From NCBI RefSeq assembly GCF_910592395.1, contig NC_088326.1:8127001-8191000 (forward strand): a stretch of DNA of 64,000 nt, written 5' to 3'. The notes beneath the pieces are model-generated. The model was not told the origin of the DNA and ran no database searches. It saw nothing but the letters and a program-made list of their open reading frames with translations. The translations under genes were made by a program, and so were the position numbers. The stretch's first letter is position 1. Each line of letters starts with the position of its first letter. Shown in pieces: positions 55,421 through 64,000 of the stretch. This DNA is from Lineus longissimus (Eukaryota > Nemertea > Pilidiophora > Heteronemertea > Lineidae).

Positions 55421-56900
55421 AGGCGAAATGGTGAGTAGGCGAAATGGTGAGTAGGCGAAATGGTGTGTAGGCGAAATGGTGAATAGGCGAAGTGGGTGTA
55501 GGCGAAATGGTGAGTAGGCGAAATGGGTGTAGGCGAAATGGGGGTAGGCGAAATGGGGGTAGGCGAAATGGGGGTAGGCGAAATGGGTAATAGGCGAAAT
55601 GGGTGTAGGCGAAATTGGTGTAGGCGAAATGGGGATACACCAATTTCAACTGTTCAAGGAGGACAAGTCTCTGCAACTCCTGGCTTGAAAGTTGTCTGGT
55701 TTCTTCTGTTTCTTGATGAAGCATTTTGTTTTTCTTTCCAGGCGGTGGCGGTATAGCATCAGATTGCGATGAACCTTCCACGACTTTACTTTTCCCCGGA
55801 CCTTTTCTACAGCTGGTGCTCGCAACTGCATCAGGAGGAGGAAGATCGCTCGTAGACTGGCACTTTTTGGGGACGCCAACTGACAATCCGCCTGAAAACA
55901 GAACAGTGGCTACCTGGTTACATGTGTACATTCAAAACATTTGCGCAGCTGAACTTTTTTGAAATCGAGCTTTACTGGTATTTTTTTTCGCTGGGGCTGA
56001 CATTTCTGTATTTTCACGAGATTGCACAGGCCTACTACATGTATACCATCGATCTTATCAATCACAGCAAAGTGCCCCAGTAATTCTCATATAGCTATCA
56101 TAATAAGATGCAATCTCCTGAAAATACAGAAATTAAGTTAGGTCAAAGTGGAGTGAAATTCATGAAATCAATTGTTACAGTTATACATGCATTAGGAAAC
56201 GTAGCCTACCTTTGATACAGCTGAAGGTCGGATTCGTTTCGGAATGTAACAGTTCGAGGAGAAGTTTCTCCCAGTCTTTTAATACGCCGATAGGCTGATT
56301 GCCCGTTTTTGTTACGTCTGTCTTGTCCTTCACTTTCGTTTTCATGTTCGTAATTTTCTTAGAGAACTTCGTTTCGTTTAGGTTTACACCAGTTTCCTCA
56401 TTAAATATCTTCATGGCTGCTTTGAGTGCAATTTTCTTTCGTTCCTTCACTTTCGGCAACTGCGACTTGGTTAGCAATACGGGATATTCCTTTAGGAGTA
56501 GGACAAACTTCATCTGTTCGCACACATTCCCCGTATCTCCATCCGAATCAGAATCCGACATTACTATCAAAAACTGTCGGGAAGTGTCTCATGCCCAGGC
56601 CACGTCACCTGACAAACCTGATGAACTTCCGATGACAATAGAATTAGCCAGCGTGGAAGACCTGCGTAACCGATTATGAACGTAAATATCGCACTGACCA
56701 CATATCCCATTCAAAGGAAATGTGACATCGAGCATTGACCTTGAAGCAAATGCTACAACTCTCGGAGCAACGAGTTTGGAGTAAAAGGTGCACTTTATTC
56801 TTAGGAAACGAAGCATTCTCTTTTGCTCCAAGCAAATGCTCCTTTTATTTGAAGCATCTACTCCGGAGCAAATGCTATTTTTTATTCATATGAGCCATTG

Positions 56901-57564
56901 CTACATGTAGGAGGAGCACACATTTTAAAGTTATAGTAGTGATATTACAGTTTGTTCGAGCCATTTGGAAGCCGACATGTGAAGGCCCATCTGAGTTCTC
57001 CTTCTTCTTCTCCGTATTAAGAGGGGCATATGTGACCCGTCACATTGAACCAGGTAGTAAGTCGCACAGGCCAATACTGAGCCAGGCCTGTAAATAGACA
57101 TGCATGTGCATTTTGATCGAATTTGGGATCTTCACAAAAATAACTTCATAAACACCTTATCTATCTGTTCCATTACTCCATTTGATGAAAATATATTCCT
57201 AAAGATGTTTTTGAACATGATTTGTAAACCATATCCAACAAGAATGGCTGAAACATTCGATTTTTTGGCCTGACTCTACAATCCCCCACACTATGATATA
57301 GTTCCTTCCGCGTAAGTTTTGTGATTTGTGATGCGGTTCGTGAGCCGGTGTCGATTCAGCGCATCAAAACTCACGCGCGAAAATCTCTCTTCAGTTTGCG
57401 CGTACTGTGAACTTCACCAGCTTCACCAGCATCACCGGCGCGGCGCAACAGGCCTACTTCACCGGCATCATCGGCGGCAGGTCAAGCGTCAGTCATGCGT
57501 CATTTACAAAGAACTGTTGTCTTTTTAAAATTCTCATTCTGCTCTTGTTCGTCCTCTGGTCAAG
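56901..57564. other. Intergenic between Harbinger and Merlin gene
   Basis: Host or Merlin 5' sequence. A run of CACCAG / CACCGGC phrases (57414-57476) just before the Merlin ATG is GC-rich and may be part of its leader. Merlin terminal repeats were looked for but not found. Confidence 0.45.
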
Positions 57565-58605
57565 ATGTCTAATTTATACAAGAAGATACACGTTCCGTCG
57601 ATTGATCAAGTTTTAGCCGAAGATATACCATGGGAATTAAGTTACCAAACGTCAAGAGTCTCCAATGGTTGGTTAACTCACACAGATTTGGTTACTCGTA
57701 TTCTTAAAGACAAACGATCAACTTTGAGTTGGTGCATGGAAAGGAATTTAATTTCCAGCTCTAGAAACTGTCCCGAGTGCAGTTTTCCAATGATGCTACA
57801 GAAAGACGCAGCCGCAAAGAAGTCATCTGATCTTCTCATCTGGAGATGTCGTCGATCAACTGGCCTAAATCAAAGACATGACAAGTCATTTCGTCTCAGG
57901 ACCGGCAGTTGGTTCCAGGGATCCAATTTAAATGTGGCGGAAATTCTTCACCTAACCTATGGATTCGCTCACGGTTGGTCTCAAGAAATGCTTTCGCACG
58001 AGTCGGGAATAAGTGGCAAAACAATCGTGGACTGGTACCACTTTTGTCGTGAAGTTACATCGGAAGTTACCTTAGCATCACGTTAGAAAATTGGTTGACC
58101 AGGAATCATCGTAGAGATTGATGAATCCAAATTTGGGAAACGAAAATACCATCGTGGACACCATGTAGAAGGCCAGTGGGTGTTTGGCGGAGTGGAGCGA
58201 GGCACCGGAAAAATATTAATGGTTGCAGTCGAGCATCGGAATACAGATACGCTACTCCCTATAATTCAAGAGTGGATTCTACCTGGCAGTATAATCATCA
58301 GTGACTGCTGGAAGGCCTACGATTGCTTGTCCAGAGAAGGCTACGATCACTTGACAGTAAATCACAGTGTAACATTCAAAGATCCGGAAACTGGGGCGCA
58401 TACAAATTCAATAGAAGGGGCTTGGAATCACGCAAACAAAAGTCTACCACCATATGGAACGAAAAAGCATTTCTTCCAAGGATACTTAGAGCTACACATG
58501 TGGCGTCGTAGTGTCAAGGAAACTAACGCAGACCCATTCATGGCTTTGTTAGACGGCATTGCAGCAGTGTATGATCCTTTGGAATGGAAATTACCAAGAA
58601 AGTGA
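57565..58605 (+). pseudogene. Merlin / ISXO2-like (IS1016-type) transposase with two stops
   Basis: Starts MSNLYKKIHVPSIDQVL. The N-terminal part has a zinc-ribbon-like CPECSFPM...RCRR segment and an HTH-like region (LSHESGISGKTIVDWYHFCR). TAG at 58084 and TGA at 58096 interrupt the same frame (R-stop-KIG-stop-PG). The catalytic part continues with GIIVEIDESKFGKRKYHRG, WVFGGVERGTGK, IIISDCWKAYDCL and GAHTNSIEGAWNHAN, the DDE core of the Merlin superfamily, ending VYDPLEWKLPRK. Two nonsense changes make it inactive; the frame itself is preserved, so decay is recent. Confidence 0.88.
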
Positions 58606-58818
58606 ACTAAGCTCAATCGAGAAACACATTAAGGAGTGAAGCGTTCGTGGACCGATTCATTCTCGAATGACATTATGTTTACCCATAATAGGTATCATGT
58701 CTCATGTCTTAACAAATTCAATTTTTTTTCCTGAATGCAATTAAAATTCTATTAACTTCAATATTAATTGTCAACTTCCTCTATCACTATGTATGTCAAT
58801 GACGTAAATTACATGATT

Positions 58819-59110
58819 GGTCTTGTTGTGACGCTTCCCCTCCTTCTTGCGTCTTTGACGCATTTACGACCAGTGAAGCTGCATAATCTGTTGCGCATCA
58901 TAAAAATGGACGTCAAGTTTCAGGATCGGTCTTGTTGGGATGCTGCGCGACGCCATTGCGTCTTTGACGCATTTTTGACCAGCGAAGCTGCATAATCTGT
59001 TGCAAAAAAAGGACGTCAAGTTTCAAGATTGCTCTTCTCCTGATGCTGAGCGACGACGTTTTTGCGTCAATGACGCATTCATCCCAGAAGCTGCATCATC
59101 TGTTGCGCCT
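58819..59110. repeat. Three direct repeats of about 108 bp before the DUF3987-like gene
   Basis: Units begin near 58819, 58930 and 59033. Each holds TTGCGTC(TTTG/AATG)ACGCATT, then AGCTGCATAATCTGTTGC and GGACGTCAAGTTTCA. A TATA-like CATATAAAAAGAGG follows at 59110-59123, about 75 bp before the ATG. The arrangement looks like promoter-proximal iterons of a transposon gene or an upstream terminal array. Confidence 0.8.
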
Positions 59111-59123
59111 CATATAAAAAGAG
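59110..59123 (+). promoter_or_regulatory. TATA-like element
   Basis: CATATAAAAAGAGG lies between the direct repeats and the ATG at 59199, at a plausible distance for a transcription start near 59145. Inferred from sequence only. Confidence 0.45.
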
Positions 59124-59198
59124 GCTGCGGCATCTGAAAACTCAAATCGCACTTCAAGATCGGACCTTGTGGCTTGCATCCAGTTAAAAAAAAAGACA

Positions 59199-61100
59199 AT
59201 GAATAAATCTCGGACAAGAACACTTAAAGCGGAGGACGTTGATTCAATATACAAACAGGCGGCAAACATTAAGATACCTTGGCAAGGAGTTTTACCAGAT
59301 AAAAAATATGAATGGCTTAAAACGTATGAGATGGCAAAAAATTGCAGCGTAGACTTAGTCATGCCTGGACTCATTAGTCTTACATCAGCGATATGCGGAC
59401 GAAAGTACAATCTACAACGAGCGGTATGTACAAGTCCGTCCTCAACCAGTTCATCTTTTCAATTTCTGCTCCTGGATCCGGAAAATCAAACGCCTACAGC
59501 CGGGTGCTGTTGGACGTCATGAACGACTACCAAGAGAGACATGGTGGAGAGAAAACTATACATATAGAGTCGTACACCACGGCAGGTATTCAGGCCCATC
59601 AGAAGACAAACGATGGTTACGGACTTATCACAACAGATGAGGGTCACCGCTTGATTGCATCCATACAGCAAAAGCAGGCTAAGGGAGATTCGGAACGGGC
59701 ACTCTTGTGCAAATTCTGGGGAGGCGTTGGCGACAGGGTTGCTCTATCAGGCGGAGACAGATGTTTTCAGCAAACTTCCATGAGCATGTGCTGTTATATT
59801 CAGCCATATCCTTTACTTAATGAACTATCAACGATGTGCGCGGACGATGGATTCATAGATCGTATACTGTTCTTTGCAAACAAGCCGACACTCTACAAAA
59901 CAACTGTACAGATGCAATCGAACGAAAAACTGATGCAAGAACCGTTCCAGGATTTCCGAAATATCTTTAAGAACCTGGATATCCTACATCGTGGTAAACA
60001 GCAAAACTACACATTGGATGAAGAGGGGGCACAACTTTTCCACGATTACGCTGATGAGTTCGTGGAATTCATGTGCCAACGATGGACCACAAATGATGGT
60101 AAGAATTACTCCCATTTAATTTTTGGAAATTATGACTTGTTTGACATTCAAAACAAAAATGCATGTAATTACCGTCAATTATTATAGAACAAGGAATAAT
60201 ACGGCATTGACTGCGGGATTCGAAGACGATACCATCCATGTACGGCAACACGTAATGCACGACGCCTTTTTATTAATGATATTTATCTTAAATACTCTTT
60301 TAGATGATATACAACCGGAAACTCAGAACGCACACGGACACGGTGACGGCATACAACCGACGGCGTCAACCAGCAAAGACTCAATTCACGTTTTGAGATT
60401 GAGCGCAATTATACATATCTTGAACACGGCCATTCAACAATCGCTGGATAGTCAGGACATCCAGATCCACACACGAGTACCCAAGAAATGTGTCCAAGCA
60501 GCAATAACCCTGTACTCATCACTCCAACAGATGAAGGAAATGTTCGTACAGGCGGCAAAAGGTGCCGGAATAAAAGACGAGGTGTCCATCCCAAACGTAA
60601 TACCACTAAAGCAAAGAATATGCAAAGCCATTGTTAGCACTGGAGGCCCCGTCACAACCCCGAAACTGATCGGAAAGAAATTAAACAAGATTGCGACAAC
60701 TACCATCAAGGGTAAGCAAACAAAGCCCCCCCCCCCTTAACCAGATTCATTACAAATGAACAATATCTAATTGGAAAAATATGCAAATGTCAATTAAATT
60801 CCAACAAATCTTAATCAATACGGACATACGTGTCTTATCCGAAACAAAACTCACTAGGCCCAACTCACTAGTGTGTCTATTATGGCGGCGCACATACACA
60901 AAATAAAACATGTCTTTCTCATTCCAGCTGTGCTAGAAGAACTTCACAGGGATGGACATGGGTATCTACACACTCCTGCCGAGGGTCGGTACAAGGCGCT
61001 CTTTTACAAATTGTCACCCAACACGGTACATGCCGAGAAATTCATTAAAGGCCATATATCAAGGTTTGAAAACATGCTTGATACTCATGAAATATGTTGA
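59199..61100 (+). pseudogene. DUF3987-like P-loop protein, three exons
   Basis: Exons about 59199-60098, 60188-60711 and 60928-61100. The start is MNKSRTRTLKAEDVDSIYKQ. A Walker-A-like SISAPGSGKSNAYSRVLLDV at about 59460-59520 follows one frameshift near 59430. Then come IHIESYTTAGIQAHQK, GLITTDEGHRLI, CKFWGGVGDRVALSGGDR, TSMSMCCYIQPYPLLNEL and DDGFIDRILFFANKPTL. This order matches the DUF3987 family as I recall it, in prokaryotes usually linked to primase/helicase proteins. Exon 2 has LRLSAIIHILNTAIQQSLD; exon 3 ends HAEKFIKGHISRFENML. Exons 2 and 3 join in phase; the exon 1-2 phase does not fit, suggesting another slip. Probably carried by a transposon. Confidence 0.6.
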
Positions 61101-61283
61101 GGGTTAAAAAAACAAGATCCCAAACATTAAAAAAATTCTTATAATAAAGTCATTATTTAGTTATTTCAATTTTCAATTTTAAACTATTTGAATTTCCCAC
61201 CACACACAACTTTAGATTAGTTCCACATGTGGCCGCTAGGGATTTTTTGATGACGTAGATCAGGTCAGTCAGAACAAAGCAAG

Positions 61284-61655
61284 ATGGCTTCCGCATACAG
61301 TTCAGAGAGTGAGAGCAGTGAATTCGAGGATGTTTTGGTCGATACAGAAGGATATTTAAACGTTGAGCCGTACATGTTCGAGCCATTAATATCACTAGAT
61401 CATAATGAGAGTGATCATTCGGACGAAAGTGATTAGAATTTGTGGTTAATCAATTTGCATGGCAGACCTGCCGATATAGCAAAGAAGACATTGATAGACG
61501 GTTGCAGATGCATAACATGTATGATTTTTGAACAGACTAATGTTGCACAATATTGTTTCGCCTCGTCAGTGTTGTATCGCCAGTTATGTCATGACGCTGA
61601 ACTACTATTGAAAAGTGACGGTATTATGCACAATCATCTTGACGTGACGATATAA
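61284..61655 (+). pseudogene. Acidic protein with P2X7-tail-like cysteine region, one stop
   Basis: ATG 61284 opens MASAYSSESESSEFEDVLVD and GYLNVEPYMFEPLIS, then an acidic end and TAG at 61434. The same frame continues to 61655 with DGCRCITCMIFEQTNVAQYC. Invertebrate genomes contain many proteins with an acidic start, a YxFEP motif and the cysteine-rich domain known from the P2X7 receptor tail (ending CIT...F...C). This looks like a shortened relative lacking the WCxCGxC part. The assignment is tentative. Confidence 0.4.
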
Positions 61656-61830
61656 TGCCGTGCAACGTTAGATAGGCCTAGATGTCAGATGACAATAATC
61701 TGTCATTGACAGTGGCTGTCACTGACACTGACCTGTGTCGCTGTCACCTTGCTATGGCTGGAACACAAGAAGACACTATGCGGTATCACAGACCCCAATA
61801 GGGCCTACACATTATGTATAACAACCGACC

Positions 61831-62136
61831 TCAGCAGCCTCGGGCATTAAATGCAATTGACATGGTTGGAACAGCTGTTTTTAACAAGTGGCATTTAATA
61901 TTCAGTTGGATGCAGATATCCGGCTTCATGTGATAATCCGTATCGATAAAGTGATCACTGCAAAGTTTGGCCGAAGGCCCAGGCTTCCAACACTCCAAAC
62001 GTTTGCACTTCCGAATCCACAGCTTCCTCCTCTTTCGTTCAACTGGCTTTGGAAATTCATGAAAATGGGTCCCATCCGTCATTCGATTGTTCTTTGTGCT
62101 ATCCTTGACACAATTCGGAGCCACACAATACACCAT
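61831..62136 (-). CDS. THAP zinc-finger protein or exon
   Basis: Starts MVYCVAPNCVKDS. It has the C2CH THAP layout: C-x4-C near the N-terminus, then FHEFPKP, KLWIRKCKR and AKLCSDHF (C-x2-H), with TAVPTM at the end matching the AVPT box. THAP domains bind DNA and head several transposase families (P, Kolobok, ISL2EU). Here no catalytic part follows on the minus strand, so it may be a first exon whose partners are missing. The frame is clean for 101 residues. Confidence 0.8.
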   Translation of the reverse strand: MVYCVAPNCVKDSTKNNRMTDGTHFHEFPKPVERKRRKLWIRKCKRLECWKPGPSAKLCSDHFIDTDYHMKPDICIQLNIKCHLLKTAVPTMSIAFNARGC

Positions 62137-62879
62137 AGTGAATGAAACACATTACTTCCAGGTGTGCATAATTAATTAAGGCCCTCCTGCTTTTATGATT
62201 GCATGACATGTACAGATAACCTGATCTACATCACAACTTTTGCTGAACCCGCCGCCTGGCTCTAACAAGCCAGTTGCTAGCCTGATTGGGTAATCAAGTT
62301 GTCAAACACATAATTGGCTATATCTTCAAAATGGATGGAGCTAATTGCATTTGGTTTTCTGTATTGTATAAAGTGTCAGGTACACTTTTGAAATCGTCTT
62401 ACAGCAGAAAATGGCAAAAAACCTTGATATATGGCCTTTAAAGAAGCCGGGGTTGGCATGGACGACTACAAGATCAAATTCTGTGCCGACAGCAAACTCC
62501 CACAAGAACTGAACCATAACCATCCACAATATGAACTCATCGTTGACATGCTTGACAACATCACAGTGTAGATCTACATATACTATACGCATACGTTGAG
62601 ACAACACGTTAACCAAGTCGACGCTGCAACTTCTTCCAATCACATACGCTTTCAACCAAAATAGGACCTTAGACATGTTAGACTATAGTACTACTCGTAG
62701 ACAAAATCTTGCCGGTGACAATTACATAACTGGAATGTACATTATAGGCCTACTGTATTATATTGTACATTAATATGCTTTTTCAAACAAATAAACTTTT
62801 GGTTCCTTTTTTAGCAACATGCACGTTATTCATACTAAGTATCATGATTTTTAGCCGGTAGGTCGGTGCTGCTAAGCCC
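62137..62879. other. Non-coding with an inverted copy of part of the DUF3987-like last exon
   Basis: A 22-bp stretch at 62419-62440 is the exact reverse complement of 61046-61067 (encoding KGHISRF). On minus, the surrounding frame reads VVVHANPGFFKGHISRF, compared with VHAEKFIKGHISRF in the exon. This suggests a second, inverted and decayed copy. Confidence 0.55.
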
Positions 62880-63060
62880 GAAACATGACGACGAGCCGGT
62901 GGCCGGTGAAGCCGGTGGCCGGTGACGCCGGTGGAGCCGGTGGCCGGTGGAATACACCTAGGCTCATCAGAACCATATCGGGGCGGTGGCCGGTGTAAGA
63001 TTTACAGAGCCTCATCAGAACCATATCGGGTCGGTGGCCGGTGTAGCCGGTGTAAGATTC
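62880..63060. repeat. GCCGGTGGCCGGTG-type minisatellite
   Basis: Irregular repeats of GCCGGTG and GGCCGGTG, plus a duplicated block CATCAGAACCATATCGGG (62965 and 63011) followed by GTAAGATT. GC content is far above the surroundings. Confidence 0.85.
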
Positions 63061-64000
63061 ACCTATTTGGATAATTAATACGCGTAGTAATCACTTCGGA
63101 CAACGCTTCATGTCGCAGAATTGTGGGGGATTGTAAAGTCGCTCCGATTTTTTTCCATACTTTCAGTCCCGTTTTTCACTCTTTTCAAAACACTCCACTG
63201 GGGATATCCTGGTGTCTAAAAACAGCTTGGGATCTCCTCTTTCCAATGACGTCAGAAAATCTTCAATTAAATATACCATATAAGGGATTGAGACGGATTT
63301 CCCAGAGCTGATTTCGTCAACAACTTGGGCCAAGTTGCTAAGGTCAGGATATCCTGGGCTCTGATTGGTCAAAACAGGTCACGTGTTAATGGCTGCGCCC
63401 ATGAATCCTCCATTTGCACAGTAAACATTAACAAATTTCTCAAGTAAAATCGCATTTAAGTAAGGAATATTGAAGGTTTTACGCAAAAAATAACTTTATT
63501 TCAATTGCTGAACTATCATAGAGTACGTGTATGGTACTTTAGTGTGATTTATGTGAGATCATGGCTGATAAAGTTGCAAAAGTGTTGAATTTGTGTACAA
63601 TGTAGGCACTTAGAAGACCCGCGATCGCCGACGTCGCTCATCGCAAAAGCCGATGACGTCATCATTTTTCAAAAGTGCAAATTGGCAGGGTTCGAAAATT
63701 TCGCTGTAAACGGCTAGCTTTGCTCAAATCACAATGAGGCATGGCCATTGGTCAAGACCAGAACCTCGCTTCCGTTTCGATTTTTTACCCGATCAAAATT
63801 GACAAAGTTTGGACGAAGTTCTGCCAATTTCAATCCAAAGGTAAGGTTTGACTCCTCAAAAATGTTACCCAAACCCCCCAGGCATCAAAGATTGTATGTT
63901 AGGCGCCTTCTATGTTTATCAAACTTCCCTCTTGCGAAGTTTCAGGCCAAAATTCGAACGGGAACTTGAAAGTTTTCTTCGGGTCATGTACATGCCAATA
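63061..64000. other. Right edge, no gene recognised
   Basis: Mixed DNA. Short frames on both strands show no domain or splice pattern. GTGACGTCATC-like phrases occur at about 63650. Confidence 0.5.

Larger units (their letters stand above)
41558..55649 (+). mobile_element. FLYWCH-MULE element with TTTCGCCTAC arrays at its ends
   Basis: The element is about 41568-55639 (14.1 kb; 3.7 kb without its own insert). CCAATTTCAA flanks both ends (41558-41567 and 55640-55649), a 9-10 bp duplication as expected for Mutator-like elements. The ends are inverted arrays of 15-17 bp units: about 15 TTTCGCC units on the left (41577-41815) and about 14 complementary units on the right (55421-55636). The outermost bases (ATCCCCATTTCGCC) match on both sides. 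It encodes one two-exon transposase gene. Confidence 0.9.
41508..56561 (-). pseudogene. Harbinger Myb/SANT-like protein, last exon split by the MULE
   Basis: Exon 1 runs 56561-56210 on minus: MSDSDSDGDTGNV, FVLLLKEYPVLLTKSQLPKV, MKTKVKDKTDVTKTGNQ and WEKLLLELL, the Myb/SANT-like fold of Harbinger ORFs. The donor AAAG|GTAGGC joins in phase to acceptor TTTTCAG and exon 2 from 55891 (GLSVGVPKKCQ...). Exon 2 reaches LVLLEQLKL where the MULE target CCAATTTCAA lies. On the far side of the MULE, at 41567-41508, the same frame continues ARMQQQQVAANLPADY and stops. This continuity across 14 kb is direct proof of the insertion order. Confidence 0.88.
40313..56900. mobile_element. Outer PIF/Harbinger element, split by a nested MULE
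   Basis: Ends at 40313 and 56900 are inverted copies of CAATGGCTCATATGAATAAA. Subterminal regions at both sides are packed with AGCAAATGCT / AGCATTTGCT and CTCCGGAG phrases. The left part carries a HARBI1-like nuclease on plus and the right part a Myb-like gene on minus, the normal convergent layout. Without the inserted MULE it would be about 2.5 kb. A target duplication is not clear (flanks GAGA and CTAC). Confidence 0.85.

Noticed and set aside
40313-56900. Polinton/Maverick interpretation of the 16-kb inverted-repeat region
   Set aside because: No polymerase B, integrase, ATPase or capsid genes; the structure resolves into three nested DNA transposons.

Overview
This is a eukaryotic, almost certainly animal, genomic window. 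It has spliceosomal introns with GT-AG sites and one good GC-AG site, low coding density, minisatellites, and metazoan-type transposons of many classes: piggyBac, P, DIRS, MULE (SWIM and FLYWCH types), PIF/Harbinger, Ty3/gypsy, KDZ and Merlin. The mix, plus recurrent TAGGCCTA palindromes between genes, suggests a marine invertebrate (echinoderm, hemichordate, lancelet or mollusc), but the species cannot be fixed from sequence alone. No rRNA, tRNA, CRISPR or bacterial-style operon was seen.

Layout. (1) 0-5 kb: an RPA/OB-fold gene whose second visible exon is split at a TTAA by a 3.4-kb decayed piggyBac; removing it restores the frame exactly. (2) 7-16.5 kb: a PIF1-like helicase pseudogene. It contains a P-element-like transposon, which in turn contains a 6.55-kb DIRS retrotransposon whose internal complementary region equals the junction of its two ends. 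(3) 17-20.5 kb: an unrecognised coiled-coil gene running into a SWIM-type MULE transposase remnant. (4) 22-28.4 kb: a five-block transposase-like gene interrupted in frame by a complete two-gene Harbinger element. (5) 29.9-36 kb: a decayed Ty3/gypsy element with LTR-like end, small upstream ORF, gag, protease and pre-RT region but no RT. It contains an insertion that holds a 1,061-bp element with long CGATGACTCGA-rich TIRs and a 9-bp target duplication. (6) 38.3-39.2 kb: two exons of a KDZ-like transposase.

(7) 40.3-56.9 kb is a three-level nest. A Harbinger element has its Myb-like gene split by a FLYWCH-MULE with arrays of TTTCGCCTAC. That MULE gene's intron in turn holds a 10.3-kb element with 358-bp TIRs that look identical. 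The innermost element encodes a 1,094-residue protein combining a DDE-type nuclease core with a C-terminal ubiquitin-specific-protease-like domain that retains Cys, His and Asp. I regard this as the most likely undescribed system in the window. (8) 57-62.5 kb: a Merlin/ISXO2-like transposase with two stops, then a DUF3987-type ATPase gene behind three 0.1-kb promoter-proximal repeats, a P2X7-tail-like acidic protein remnant and a THAP zinc finger.

Most coding units here are mobile-element genes, many broken. The ones open enough to be active are the DDE-USP protein, the first Harbinger's Myb gene and the DIRS tyrosine recombinase. All family assignments come from motif reading, without database searches.
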